Shown here in pieces: positions 1 to 9,900 of a stretch of DNA of 64,000 bases (positions are counted from its first letter, which is position 1; each line of letters starts with the position of its first letter). The notes under the pieces are model-generated. The model had not been told where the DNA came from. It made no database searches and saw only the letters and a program-made list of their open reading frames with translations. The DNA is from UBA1723 sp045629285 (lineage in GTDB: Bacteria > Bacteroidota > Bacteroidia > Bacteroidales > Paludibacteraceae). The position numbers and the translations under genes were made by a program. The stretch lies in contig JAZQQY010000052.1 of assembly GCA_045629285.1 (NCBI GenBank), positions 62,001-126,000 on the forward strand, written 5' to 3'.

Positions 1-724
1 CTCTCTTAACAAGAGCGATATCCTGACCCTCACGGATCTTACCTCTGTGTACACGGCCTACAGCAATACGACCTACGAAAGAAGAGTAGTCAAGAGAAGT
101 GATCAACATCTGAGTTGCACCCTCATTGTAGTGAGGCTCTGGGATGTGCTCGATGATAGCGTCAAGCACTGGAGTGATATCGTCAACTCTTGGCTTCTGC
201 CAATCTGTGCTCATCCAGTTGTTCTTGGCTGAACCGTAGATTGTAGGGAAATCAAGCTGCTCTTCTGTTGCGTCAAGATTGAACATAAGGTCGAACACCT
301 CTTCCTGTACCTCTTCAGGGCGACAGTTAGGCTTGTCAACCTTATTGATGACTACGATCGGCTTCAAACCAATCTCGATAGCCTTCTGTAGTACGAAACG
401 AGTCTGAGGCATTGGGCCTTCAAACGCGTCTACAAGAAGAAGCACACCATCAGCCATGTTAAGCACACGCTCAACCTCACCACCGAAATCGGAGTGTCCT
501 GGAGTATCAATGATGTTGATCTTGTATCCTTTGTAACGGATTGATACATTCTTAGATACGATTGTTATACCACGCTCTCTTTCAAGGTCGTTGTTGTCCA
601 AAATCAGTTCTTGCGGTTTCTCACGCTCAGAGAAAAGCTGTCCTGCAAGGAGCATCTTATCTACTAGTGTTGTCTTACCGTGGTCAACGTGGGCAATGAT
701 TGCCACATTTCTTACTTTTTGCAT
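1..724 (-). CDS. typA: TypA/BipA translational GTPase, 5' part (3' end outside window)
   Basis: Read from the reverse strand, the start is MQKVRNVAIIAHVDHGKTTL, which contains the P-loop (residues 12-19). It is followed by the switch I region ERERGITI (about 48-55), DTPGH (73-77) and the NKVD specificity motif (127-130). This is the order of a translation-factor GTPase, and the sequence matches the TypA/BipA subgroup, a ribosome-associated GTPase linked to stress and cold growth and to 50S assembly. About 241 of the usual ~600 residues are present; the rest lies left of base 1. The ATG at 724 is preceded by a well-formed Bacteroidota promoter (746-776). Divergent from the FKBP operon. Confidence 0.93.
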   Translation of the reverse strand, partial: MQKVRNVAIIAHVDHGKTTLVDKMLLAGQLFSEREKPQELILDNNDLERERGITIVSKNVSIRYKGYKINIIDTPGHSDFGGEVERVLNMADGVLLLVDAFEGPMPQTRFVLQKAIEIGLKPIVVINKVDKPNCRPEEVQEEVFDLMFNLDATEEQLDFPTIYGSAKNNWMSTDWQKPRVDDITPVLDAIIEHIPEPHYNEGATQMLITSLDYSSFVGRIAVGRVHRGKIREGQDIALVKR

Positions 725-745
725 ACTAACATTTTAAATTTGGCG

Positions 746-776
746 CAAAATTAGTGTAAACGACAATGTTACGCAA
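746..776 (-). promoter_or_regulatory. typA promoter (Bacteroidota -33/-7 type)
   Basis: On the minus strand, TTG (776-774), 20 bases, then TAATTTTG (753-746). This fits the known Bacteroidota primary-sigma consensus TTG-N19-21-TAnnTTTG. It lies 22 bases upstream of the typA ATG, so the leader is very short. Confidence 0.6.
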
Positions 777-870
777 ACAAAACGGCGATTATTTATGTTA
801 TAAAACAATAAAAATAAAAATTGGGGAATGATTGTTGCATAATTAATACGAGAAAACGAAAAATTATAAG

Positions 871-878
871 TACTTTTG
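871..878 (+). promoter_or_regulatory. Putative -7 element for the FKBP operon
   Basis: TACTTTTG matches TAnnTTTG and lies 39 bases upstream of the first FKBP start codon. No TTG is found 19-21 bases upstream, so only the -7 half is supported. Confidence 0.35.
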
Positions 879-916
879 ACGAAATTAACGAATGGAATAA
901 AGATAAAGAGTAGTAT

Positions 917-1501
917 ATGGATAAGTTGAGCTATGCACTTGGTTTGTCAATGGCTTCGAATTTGAAGCAGAGTGGTTTGGATTGTATCAATGTTGACGAT
1001 TTTGCAGGTGCGATTAAGTCTGTATTCAATGGCGAAAAGATGCAGATGACACCAGAAGAGGCACAGAATGCTATCAATGAGTTCTTCGCTAAGCAGAAAA
1101 TGGAAGTTATGTCAAAGAACAAGAAGGCTGGTGAAGAATTCTTGGCGAAAAATAAATCTAACGAAGGCGTTATCACAACTGCTAGTGGTCTTCAGTACAA
1201 AGTTTTGGTTGCAGGAACAGGTGCAAAGCCAAAGGCAACAGATACAGTTGACTGTCACTATGAGGGTCGCTTGATCAACGGTACTGTATTCGACAGCAGC
1301 TACAGACGTGGTCAGTCGGCTCAGTTCCCGGTTAACGGAGTTATTCCAGGATGGGTTGAGGCATTGCAGTTGATGCCAGTAGGTTCAAAATGGCAGCTTT
1401 ACATTCCGTCAGAGTTGGCTTATGGAGAATATGGCGCAGGTGAGACTATCGAGCCAAATTCTGCATTGATCTTTGACGTGGAGTTGTTGGGCATTAAATA
1501 A
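917..1501 (+). CDS. FKBP-type peptidyl-prolyl isomerase, cytoplasmic (FKBP 1 of 3)
   Basis: A 194-residue protein with an FKBP-N dimerisation-like region (about 1-85, beginning with the family phrase LSYALGLSMASNL) and a C-terminal FKBP domain (about 105-194) with VDCHYEGRL, GTVFDSS and ELAYGEYGAG. It catalyses cis-trans isomerisation of Xaa-Pro bonds. There is no signal peptide, so it should act in the cytoplasm. It is the first gene of a three-FKBP operon; the next start lies 8 bases after its stop. The closest architecture is FklB/FkpA. Start: ATG at 917, with no better alternative. Confidence 0.9.
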   Translation: MDKLSYALGLSMASNLKQSGLDCINVDDFAGAIKSVFNGEKMQMTPEEAQNAINEFFAKQKMEVMSKNKKAGEEFLAKNKSNEGVITTASGLQYKVLVAGTGAKPKATDTVDCHYEGRLINGTVFDSSYRRGQSAQFPVNGVIPGWVEALQLMPVGSKWQLYIPSELAYGEYGAGETIEPNSALIFDVELLGIK

Positions 1502-1509
1502 GTAAGCTT

Positions 1510-2256
1510 ATGAAAAAACTGTTTTTGGCGGTAATGTCATTATCGCTTGCAATAGGAGCTTCAGCAGCAAAAGGCTCCAAGAAAGATGCTAATGCGTTGA
1601 CAAATGCGGTTGACTCTGTCAGCTATGCGCTTGGTATCAATATCGGTATGAGTCTTCAGGATCAGTTCAAGCAGCTTCCTGTTGAGAATATCAATACAGC
1701 AGCTTTCTGCGAAGCATTGAAGAATACGCTTGATAAGGATACAGCTAGTTTGAAGATCAAGGCTTCCGAGGCTGGCAACGTTGTCATGAATGTGATGCAG
1801 AAGGCGGAGCAGGAGAAGGCAATGAAGGATTTGGCTGCCAACAAGATCTGGATGGCAAACAATAAGAACAAGGCCGGCGTTAAGGAAACAGCTTCTGGTT
1901 TGCAGTATCAGGTTATTTCTGAAGGAACAGGTGAGAAGCCAAAGGCAACGGATAAGGTTAGTGTGACTTATACAGGAACATTGACAGACGGAACTATCTT
2001 CGATAGCTCTGCGTCGCCAATCTCGTTCGAACTTAATAAGGTTATCCCTGGTTGGACTGAAGGTATTCAGTTGATGCCAGTGGGAAGCAAGTATAAGTTC
2101 TTTATCCCTTCAGAGTTGGCTTACGGCTCAAGAGCGATGGGAAAAATCAAGCCTAATTCAATCTTGATTTTCGACGTGGATCTTCTAGGTATAGAAAAGG
2201 CTCAGGCTCGTAGCTCTGCTAAGTTCCAGTTCAAGCCTTACCAGCGCACAATGTAA
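1510..2256 (+). CDS. FKBP-type peptidyl-prolyl isomerase, periplasmic (FKBP 2 of 3)
   Basis: A 248-residue protein with a cleavable signal peptide (MKKLFLAVMSLSLAIGASA), an FKBP-N region containing VDSVSYALGINIG, and a C-terminal FKBP domain with VSVTYTGTL, GTIFDSS and SELAYGSRAMG. The signal and the FkpA-like layout point to a periplasmic folding helper. The last ~20 residues (KAQARSSAKFQFKPYQRTM) form a short basic extension that its two neighbours lack. Same operon as the flanking FKBP genes, with 23 bases to the next start. Confidence 0.9.
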   Translation: MKKLFLAVMSLSLAIGASAAKGSKKDANALTNAVDSVSYALGINIGMSLQDQFKQLPVENINTAAFCEALKNTLDKDTASLKIKASEAGNVVMNVMQKAEQEKAMKDLAANKIWMANNKNKAGVKETASGLQYQVISEGTGEKPKATDKVSVTYTGTLTDGTIFDSSASPISFELNKVIPGWTEGIQLMPVGSKYKFFIPSELAYGSRAMGKIKPNSILIFDVDLLGIEKAQARSSAKFQFKPYQRTM

Positions 2257-2279
2257 GAAAAAAGAAATAAAACAAAATA

Positions 2280-3023
2280 ATGAAAAAACAGTTAATGACA
2301 GCAGTGTCTGTTATGGCACTACTAGCTTCGACATCTTGCTCTAAGCAGTCTTCTACGATGTCGATCAAGAATTTGAAGTCGGACGTTGATTCTGTATCAT
2401 ACGCTCTTGGTATTAATGTAGGTGACGGATTCAAGCATGATTTGGAGAGATTCCCTGGTGATACTATTAATAAGGAGGCTCTAATCGCTGGTTTCGTTGA
2501 GGCATTCAAGACAGAGGATGACGACGATCTTCCATTGTCTATTGAAGATGCAAGAAATATCATGCAGAACTACGTGACTAAGGTTCGTGACGCTCAGATC
2601 ACAAAGAACAGAGCTGCTGAGGAAGAATTCTTGGAGGCTAACAAGGAAAAGGATGGCGTCAAGGTAACTGAGTCTGGTTTGCATTTCAAGTCTGTTGTTG
2701 AGGGTACAGGTAAGCAGCCTTCCGATACATCTTTCGTAAAGGTTAATTACAAAGGTATGTTGATCGACGGAACTGTATTCGATAGCTCAATTGAGCGCGG
2801 TGAGCCAGCTGTATTCAATCTTAGAGGTGTAATCCCAGGATTTGCAGAAGGTATCAAGATGATGAAGGAAGGCGGTAAGGCAGAACTTGCTATTCCAGCA
2901 CGTTTGGCTTACGGCGACGGCGAAGCTGGTTCAATTCCTCCAGGATCATGTATCACATTCGAGGTTGAGCTTGTTCAGGTTGACCCAGAGATGCCAAAGC
3001 GTCCAGGTATGCCACGCAGATAA
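2280..3023 (+). CDS. FKBP-type peptidyl-prolyl isomerase, lipoprotein (FKBP 3 of 3)
   Basis: A 247-residue protein. The N-terminus MKKQLMTAVSVMALLASTSC ends in a lipobox, so it should be lipidated and membrane-anchored. FKBP-N (VDSVSYALGINVG) is followed by an FKBP domain with VKVNYKGML, GTVFDSS and ARLAYGDGEAG. It ends in a short proline-rich tail (PEMPKRPGMPRR). It is the last gene of the operon and is followed by a strong terminator at 3052. The DNA and protein resemble the two upstream genes, consistent with tandem duplication and retargeting. Confidence 0.9.
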   Translation: MKKQLMTAVSVMALLASTSCSKQSSTMSIKNLKSDVDSVSYALGINVGDGFKHDLERFPGDTINKEALIAGFVEAFKTEDDDDLPLSIEDARNIMQNYVTKVRDAQITKNRAAEEEFLEANKEKDGVKVTESGLHFKSVVEGTGKQPSDTSFVKVNYKGMLIDGTVFDSSIERGEPAVFNLRGVIPGFAEGIKMMKEGGKAELAIPARLAYGDGEAGSIPPGSCITFEVELVQVDPEMPKRPGMPRR

Positions 3024-3051
3024 TTGTAATCAGTATAGGATTCTATATTTG

Positions 3052-3084
3052 GAGACGCGAAACAAATTCGCGTCTCTTTCTTTT
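3052..3084 (+). terminator. Terminator of the FKBP operon
   Basis: A perfect 10-bp stem, GAGACGCGAA / TTCGCGTCTC, with a 5-base loop, followed by TTTCTTTTT. The stem uses the same GAGACG core as the dispersed palindromes elsewhere in the window. Confidence 0.75.
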
Positions 3085-3203
3085 TAATGAATAAGGCTAA
3101 TACTCTTGTTTGTTTATTGAGCAATCCCCTGACTTTATTGAGCAATAGCTTCTTTTTTTCTTATTTTAACACACATTTATGACATTTAGTGTTCAAAAAA
3201 GTT

Positions 3204-3211
3204 TACCTTTG
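3204..3211 (+). promoter_or_regulatory. Putative -7 element for the pentapeptide/protease gene pair
   Basis: TACCTTTG fits TAnnTTTG and is 27 bases upstream of the ATG at 3238. No TTG lies at the expected distance. Confidence 0.33.
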
Positions 3212-3237
3212 TTCTCAAATAGAGTAAAATTTGGTGT

Positions 3238-4344
3238 ATGACTAAATCGCAGATTTGTTTCGTAAAGCTTGCAATATTGTTGCTTTTCTCCTTTTTCAAC
3301 ATTTCATGTGGAAGAGGAGGAGCTAGTAATGCGGAGGCAAAAGAGTCCGAAACTGTGTCTTCTGATGCTATGACAGAGTATCATGCTGCCGATATCATCA
3401 AGATGATCAAGAAGGGTAAACCGATCCAGTTGATGAACTGTATGATCTGGGACGACTTGGATTTCACTCAGTGTGGAGAGCCAAGGATCACTTCCGGTAT
3501 TGCTGTTGAGGTTGACGTGGAGGTGCCTGTCTATTTCAATCATTGCTTGTTTATGGGTAATGTTCTTGGAAAATCGAAGTTTAAGGACAAGTTCTCTTGT
3601 AGCGCAAACTTCCGTCGATCGGTGACTTTCACTGATTGCGATTTCCGTGGAGAGGTTGATTTTACAAAGGTTATGGTAGCCGACAATATTGACTTCAGTA
3701 AGTCGACATTCGGCGAAAATGCAAAATTTGACTTGGTAGAGCTACGTGGTGGCATCAACCGTTTCTATGAGGTTGTGGCAGAGAAGAATTTCTCTTTCAC
3801 TTCAAGCTATTCTAACGGTAATGTCTCTTTTATGGATGCTAACTTTAAGGGGGATGCAAACTTCCATAAGTTGATTTGCTCTGAGTTGATGATGAACAAC
3901 ACAACATTTGAGGGCGACGCAATCTTCTCTAACCAGACTATTCGCGGTGCTGCGTTGTTCAATTATGCTAAGTTCAATCACGATTTTGATCTGTCTTATT
4001 CTAAGTTCTTGGCTCCTGTCATCATGACTCATGCCGAGGTTTTGGGTAAGGTGATCCTTAACTATTGTGTGTTCAATTCGCCAAGCCGTTTCTCGAATAC
4101 TTCTACTCATGAGATGGATATGAACGAATCTTTGTTCTTCTTCGCACCTGACTTGACTAATGTTAAGATTGACAAGGTGACTAACGATGAGTGTGTATAT
4201 AGATTCGTCGCTAGTGAAAAGCACATTTTCCGTTTGGCTGGAGGTTCTGGTAAGGATGAGGCTTCTGTAGCAGAAGATAAGGACAAGATTGATCCCAAAA
4301 GCATCAATATCCAGAGAGAAAAGGACGAAAATCAAAAAAAATAA
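3238..4344 (+). CDS. Pentapeptide-repeat-like lipoprotein
   Basis: A 368-residue protein with the signal MTKSQICFVKLAILLLFSFF and a lipobox ending at Cys24 (FNISC). From about residue 95 to 300 the sequence is built of units of the form (A/C/S)xFxxxxxF, for example VTFTDCDFRGEVDF and ANFKGDANFHKL. These resemble the A(D/N)LxF pentapeptide repeat that folds as a right-handed beta helix. The C-terminus is charged (DKDKIDPKSINIQREKDENQKK). The substrate is unknown. It is followed after 17 bases by a papain-like lipoprotein, so the two are probably co-transcribed. A surface or periplasmic binding or scaffold role is inference. Confidence 0.65.
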   Translation: MTKSQICFVKLAILLLFSFFNISCGRGGASNAEAKESETVSSDAMTEYHAADIIKMIKKGKPIQLMNCMIWDDLDFTQCGEPRITSGIAVEVDVEVPVYFNHCLFMGNVLGKSKFKDKFSCSANFRRSVTFTDCDFRGEVDFTKVMVADNIDFSKSTFGENAKFDLVELRGGINRFYEVVAEKNFSFTSSYSNGNVSFMDANFKGDANFHKLICSELMMNNTTFEGDAIFSNQTIRGAALFNYAKFNHDFDLSYSKFLAPVIMTHAEVLGKVILNYCVFNSPSRFSNTSTHEMDMNESLFFFAPDLTNVKIDKVTNDECVYRFVASEKHIFRLAGGSGKDEASVAEDKDKIDPKSINIQREKDENQKK

Positions 4345-4361
4345 ACCAAAAAATATAAGAC

Positions 4362-5846
4362 ATGAATTTAAGAAATCTACGTGGCCGTGTAGGCAAACTG
4401 TTTGTAGGTGGAGCTATCGCTACGATGCCGTTTTCTATGACCTCATGTGATGAGGCAACTACTGAAGCAATTCTTGAAGCATTGTCTAACGTCTTAGGTT
4501 TGCTTTTGTCTCCTGCTGACGTAACAGACGTTCCAGAGGATGCCGTATACGACGGTGGTGGTTCATTGCCATCAAATGTTGATTGGTCTGTTTATTCTCC
4601 TGCTGTTGGTAACCAGGGTTCATACGGAACTTGTGTTGCTTGGGCGACAGGTTATGGATTGAAAACAACTTTGAACAATATCGATGCTAAGAGAACTAAC
4701 GGTAAGAACACTGCTTCTTTGCAGACGTCTCCGGTTGACCTTTGGCATTTGATGAGATCAAGTTATAGCAGCGCAACTTCTAACCAGTGTGGAGGTTCAA
4801 GTTTTGACCCTGCATTCAAGGTGATGATTGATAAGGGTGTTACTACGATGGATAAGAAGCCGTTCACAAATCAGAAGATGCAGTGTGATGGAGCTTCTCC
4901 TACAGGTAATGTTAGCAATAAACTTGGAGCTTATCGTTTGGTGGCTTACACAAGAGAGTTGTCAGGTACTTCTGATTATGGAATGACTGTCGATAATATT
5001 CGAGCTAAACTATCTGAAGGTCCACTTGTAGTTGGTGCTAAGTTGGGTGAGAGATTCATGGGATGGAGTAGTAGTGCAACCATTACTGCTGATGATCCAT
5101 CTTCATATAATGGAGGTCATGCATACCACGCTATGTTGATTACTGGTTATGATGATTCGAGAAGTGCATTCCGTATCCAGAACTCTTGGGGTTCTTCGGA
5201 GTGGGGTGATAATGGATTCATCTGGGTTAACTACGATTTCTTCATCAAGAACTTTGCATTCGGTGTATGGTCGGCATCTAATGATGCAGATGCTTACGCC
5301 AGCAAGACAGCTTCTAATTTGAGATCGGCAACAGGTGTTGATTTGGAAGTTAAGGTTGTTTCTGATGTTCCATCAGCTGATGGTAAGCGTGTAGTTACAT
5401 ACGATATCGTAAATAAGGGTCAGGTTGATGTTGACTTGTCAGATTGTGACGTCGTTTACTCAATCTTCAGAGCCAAGAAATTCCATAGCAAGTCAATTCT
5501 TGCTGATGTCAAGTTGAATGCAACTGTTCCTGCTGGTTCTACAGCTTCTGCAGTTTTGGGTAAGAACTTGACTATCGAGTATCAGATCCCTTCTGTGTTG
5601 AACGATGTTGAGTCGGACGGTAATTGCTATTTGTTCATGGCTCTTGATCCAAAGAACAATGCCGAGGATAGCGATCTAAGCAATAACTTCGCATTCATCA
5701 CTTCATCGGATGCTAAGCCATTGACTGTATCTGCAAATTCAATCGCTGATGAGACAAATGTTCTTTACGCTGATTTGAGTAGCAAGATCAGAAACGAATA
5801 CTCTGGTTCTGAGTTGATCGGCCGCTTGGCAAAGGAGTTGAAATAA
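4362..5846 (+). CDS. Papain-like (C1A) cysteine protease, predicted lipoprotein
   Basis: A 494-residue protein. A signal ends at the lipobox Cys29 (SMTSC). The C1 peptidase core spans about 70-300: oxyanion Gln85 and catalytic Cys91 in NQGSYGTCVAWATG, catalytic His256 in YHAMLITGYDD, and Asn274 in IQNSWG followed by WGDNGFIWV, so the triad is complete. No inhibitory propeptide of the I29 type is seen between the lipid anchor and the core. The region from about 325 to 445 (VDLEVKVVSDVP... to DSDLSNNFAF) looks like a CARDB-type beta-sandwich. The protein probably acts on the outer face of a membrane; the substrate is unknown. It is in an operon with the upstream pentapeptide-repeat lipoprotein. 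Confidence 0.85.
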   Translation: MNLRNLRGRVGKLFVGGAIATMPFSMTSCDEATTEAILEALSNVLGLLLSPADVTDVPEDAVYDGGGSLPSNVDWSVYSPAVGNQGSYGTCVAWATGYGLKTTLNNIDAKRTNGKNTASLQTSPVDLWHLMRSSYSSATSNQCGGSSFDPAFKVMIDKGVTTMDKKPFTNQKMQCDGASPTGNVSNKLGAYRLVAYTRELSGTSDYGMTVDNIRAKLSEGPLVVGAKLGERFMGWSSSATITADDPSSYNGGHAYHAMLITGYDDSRSAFRIQNSWGSSEWGDNGFIWVNYDFFIKNFAFGVWSASNDADAYASKTASNLRSATGVDLEVKVVSDVPSADGKRVVTYDIVNKGQVDVDLSDCDVVYSIFRAKKFHSKSILADVKLNATVPAGSTASAVLGKNLTIEYQIPSVLNDVESDGNCYLFMALDPKNNAEDSDLSNNFAFITSSDAKPLTVSANSIADETNVLYADLSSKIRNEYSGSELIGRLAKELK

Positions 5847-5869
5847 TCAATAAATAGATTTATATCGGC

Positions 5870-5903
5870 AAGGTCGGGATTCTATCTCGACCTTGTTTTG
5901 TTT
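5870..5903 (+). terminator. Terminator after the C1 protease gene
   Basis: An 11-bp stem, AAGGTCGGGAT / ATCTCGACCTT (one G-T pair), with a 3-base loop, followed by GTTTTGTTT. It overlaps a possible TTG start of the next gene, which argues for the downstream ATG there. Confidence 0.75.
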
Positions 5904-5918
5904 CAGAGACTTATAGAG

Positions 5919-6884
5919 ATGTTGTCAAAAGATAAAATAAAGCATATATTCAATCAATACGTATTGCTTATAGCAATGGTGTTCGGTATAACTGCATACT
6001 TGATTTATCACAATCTGGATTTGCAAAGATCGACTCGTGCCGTTGTCAATTCTATGGTCGACATCGCTATCCCTACTATGGTGCTTGCGATGCTTTACAT
6101 CACCTTCTGTAAGGTGAATCTGCGTAAATTGAAATTCACTCGTTGGCATCTGATGCTATTCCTGTTCCAACTGTTGGTGATGACGGTTATTACTATGGCC
6201 GGTGCTTTATTGCAAGAGACTAAGTTCGTAGTCTTGGCGGAAGCTGCATTCATTTGCGTTGCCAGTCCCACTGCTACAGGAAGTGTTGTCGTATTGACTC
6301 AACGATGGGGAGGCAATAGTGAGACCACCACTACATATACGTTGATTTCAAACCTTATTACAGCCTTTTTTGTGCCAGTGCTGATTCCTTTTATGTCGAC
6401 GCACGAAGTCTCGCTTATAGACAGCTTTTTGATGATCGTACGACGTGTTACGCCGCTACTTGTAGTGCCGATGTTGATGGCGTTGTTAACGCAGATGATC
6501 TTTCCTAAAGTAATTGATGTGGTAAAGAAATGGAAAGATCTTCCTTTGTACCTTTGGGCAGTCGCGATGTGCCTTGCTATTTCGATGACTTTGCGTTATC
6601 TTGTTTCTAATGAGTTTGGAATTCCGATTGAGATTGCTGTCGCATTTTCTTCTATGTTCGTTTGTGCATTCCTGTTCTATTTCGGAAAACGAATCGGAAG
6701 ATCATACGGTGAACATATTGGAGCTGGTCAGGGCTTGGCTCAGCGTAATACAGTTTTCATTATTTGGCTCGGATCGACATTTCTTCATCCGTCGTGTGCT
6801 ATTGCCGGCGGTTTCTACAGCCTATGGCAGAATCTGTTCAATACTTGGCAGATGAGAAAGTTTGAAAGGGAGGGAAAGATTTAG
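5919..6884 (+). CDS. BASS-family (bile acid:sodium symporter-like) transporter
   Basis: An integral membrane protein of about 321 residues with around nine or ten hydrophobic helices, beginning YVLLIAMVFGITAYLIYH. The segment AAFICVASPTATGSVVVLTQ with the following GGNSETTTTYTLISNL resembles the conserved core of the BASS and arsenite-permease-like secondary transporters. The substrate is not predictable. I start it at the ATG at 5919: an in-frame TTG at 5898 lies in the T-run of the preceding terminator. It is convergent with tamB; a weak hairpin (CCACAC/GTGTGG, 6901-6922) lies between them. Confidence 0.68.
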   Translation: MLSKDKIKHIFNQYVLLIAMVFGITAYLIYHNLDLQRSTRAVVNSMVDIAIPTMVLAMLYITFCKVNLRKLKFTRWHLMLFLFQLLVMTVITMAGALLQETKFVVLAEAAFICVASPTATGSVVVLTQRWGGNSETTTTYTLISNLITAFFVPVLIPFMSTHEVSLIDSFLMIVRRVTPLLVVPMLMALLTQMIFPKVIDVVKKWKDLPLYLWAVAMCLAISMTLRYLVSNEFGIPIEIAVAFSSMFVCAFLFYFGKRIGRSYGEHIGAGQGLAQRNTVFIIWLGSTFLHPSCAIAGGFYSLWQNLFNTWQMRKFEREGKI

Positions 6885-6937
6885 ACGACAATATTCTTGT
6901 CCACACATACAAACTCGTGTGGCCTGATAGTTGACAA

Positions 6938-9900
6938 TTATTGTTGGTCAATTCGTTTTCCCTTTTCCTTACGTCTCTTTCCAAACATTTTCTTGAATGG
7001 CGAGATATAAGTGCTGATTAGTTCCTCCGCATTGTCGTAGTCGTGACGGTACAACAGGCCGACTCCCTGAGTCTGAGAGTTGAATTGACGAAGGTAACTG
7101 TTGGAAGATCTGTTGAATGCTTTCGTGCGGAATCTTCCGTTGGCGGAAAGTTTGTATTCAATATCAAAGTCGACAATGCCGCTGCTGTACTGCTGGGCAT
7201 CCAATGCAGACATGCCTTCACGGTATCCGAAGTTTCCGTTCAAAAGAAGGCGGTCGTTAAGCAGTCCAGTCGACAAAGCGACTTCGAATTCTGTCGATGC
7301 TGAAGTCTGGTCTTCAGTGTATGGGCGGTAGTTCAAACCGACGTTGACGTCATTGTTGATCTTGGAAAGCAAACCGCTGATTTCAGACGACAATGCTGCA
7401 AATCCAACTGCTGACATGTTTGACGACGACGATGATCCCAAATCGCTAGTGTTGAATGTTCCGAACGCAAGGAGGCTGGCAACGTTTCTGTTCATAGCCT
7501 CGTCTGTATTGATTACGCTTCGTACCTTACGCATCATGTCGTCGTCTATGTTCGGCATGTTAAGGTCAAACTTAACCATAGGTTGCGAAATCGTACCGCT
7601 GACGTCCATCAAACAGTTGACCTGAGTCGTCGTCACATTATCCTCTGCAAGGATATCTCCCACGTACGCGTTAAGCGTATACTTGGCATTTACATCAAGA
7701 ATTGCAGCCGTAGGATCTCCGTTCCATCGGACAGTACTTCCGTCCATCAATTCGAACTTTCTTGCGATGATACTCTGGATGGTGAACATATAGTCTCCCT
7801 TCGTGATCTGATATTGTCCGAATAGTTTGAACAGATCGTCTCGTCCGTCGTATGAGAACGACAGATTTCCGTTACCTCTTGCGCGGATCACATCGCCAAG
7901 TTTCTGGTCAAGAATCAAAGATACTTGAGCGTCTGGTGTCGCCTCTATATCTGCATTTACATTCACGATTAGAGGGAGATCTTCCTCCTCCTTTATCTTT
8001 TGTATCTTGTTTCGTCTAGCTCTACGCATCTCTTGCGTAGTCATCTTGGTATTTTTCTTGAAGGTTATGAATCCGGCATCGTCTACGCCTTTAGCACCGT
8101 CAAGAGGCACCACGAACTTACTGTCCTTCTTAGTCCTTGCCTTGAGGTCGATGTTCAATTCATCTCCGCTACCTGATACTCCTGCCTTACCGTCGATATA
8201 GGCTTTTCCATAGAACAGATCATTGTCTGTCTCGGTTGTGTTGAGAGCAAGCAGGTGTTCGGAATCAAGGTTGACTGCATATTTCCAATGTAGGAATCCT
8301 TCACAAAGGATCAGTGCGGATAGCAAACCTGTATTTCCTTCTTGGTCTTTGATCTTTACTCCATCCAATCTGAATGAGTTATGTTTCATCCAAACTGTAT
8401 CAGAGAAGGTATACTTGACGTTGGTATAATCAATGTTGAAATCAAAATCCTTGACCAATCCGACACCCTCCAATCCGATATTGTCAAACTTTCCATAAGC
8501 CAAGACGTGAGTGTTTAGGACTCCGTGATTGTTGCTTAATATTCCGTCCAGCCAAATGCGAAGGAATCTCATGTCGATGTCGTGAAGATCTCCATCAATG
8601 AATAGTGAATCTGCGTCAAAGTATACCGCACCGTCGATCAGACTCTTTCCATGTGTTTCAAGAGCCGACTCCACATTTGCACCGAAGATGAGTGTGTTGT
8701 TCTTTCTGTCGTATCCTAATTCTGCCTGCAAGTCGCCGAACGGATAGTTGTTAAGATAGGCATCGAACAGACCGAGCCTTCCTTCTACAGTCGGGTTGCT
8801 GAACAGTTTGGTTAGATAGAAATCACCGTCGCCAATACCTCCCCAAGTGATGTACTTGTTGTCAAGAATGTTGCTGAAATGAGTCACGTCAAGGTCGGTG
8901 AACCATATTCTCAGACTATCGTCTTTCATGTCGGTAGTGCGGCCGAGAGCATGGAATTTCTGGAATCCGTTTTCAATCTCGAATCTCTTTATGTCAAGCA
9001 ATTTCGGACGAAGCTCAATCTCGCCGGCTCCGATACTCCATACCGAATCCTTTATCACGAACTTAGATGGAATGATGGAGATGTCTGCCGACAAACCTTC
9101 CTTGGTATAACCTTTCAAGGCAGTCTTCATCGACAAGTTTCCGCTATATGTAACCTCTTCTGAATTGCTGAATGAAAGACGCAAATCTAGATTGTCGTCT
9201 TTTGCACTTGAATTGAAACTGATATAGTACGGATATCTTCGTTTGTCAGGGTCTGTGTAAGTAGTTCGGCAAACTATCTTCATGTCTTCATGTGGATTCT
9301 CGATCAACAACAAAGCATCCTCAACGATGTTCTCATTGTAGATGAATAGCGGAGCCTCGAATCTCAACTGGAATTTCTTGGTGCTGTCGTTGATGAATCC
9401 TTTTATGCTACTCTTCTGCTGGATAATGACAGGAAGCTCTATGATATCGTTGATCGGCTCCGTGTTTTCAATTGAGAAATTGAATGTGAAGTCGTTGGAA
9501 TTTTCAGATGATTTAGCTTCCACATACTTCGGGTCCATCTGTTTCAACGTAGGCAGATAAGAGTATGCGATTTGCTTCATGTTGTCGACAAGAGTCGCAA
9601 ATGAATATTTACCCTCCACATTTCCATTGATGTAGTCGGAAATCACATTGATACGTTTCTTTCCGTTCTTTGAAGCAACGGTGTTGAGAGTGAACAGGTT
9701 GAGATAGAGATATCTGTCGCCACGAGTACAAAGGAAGTTGTCAAGAGTCACGGAACCCGAAAGGTCGTCGATTGTCTTTCCGCTGCAGTTTGTCGTGATG
9801 TCAAACGACACTGTCACAGGATCTTCTGAATTTATCCAGTTCAGTTTGTCGATATTGGCGTCTTTGATGCTTGCCACGAAATTCATGACAGGCATATCTT

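Noticed and set aside
5898..5918. TTG start extending the BASS transporter
   Set aside because: The TTG is in the T-run of the preceding terminator hairpin; the ATG at 5919 starts a more usual N-terminus.
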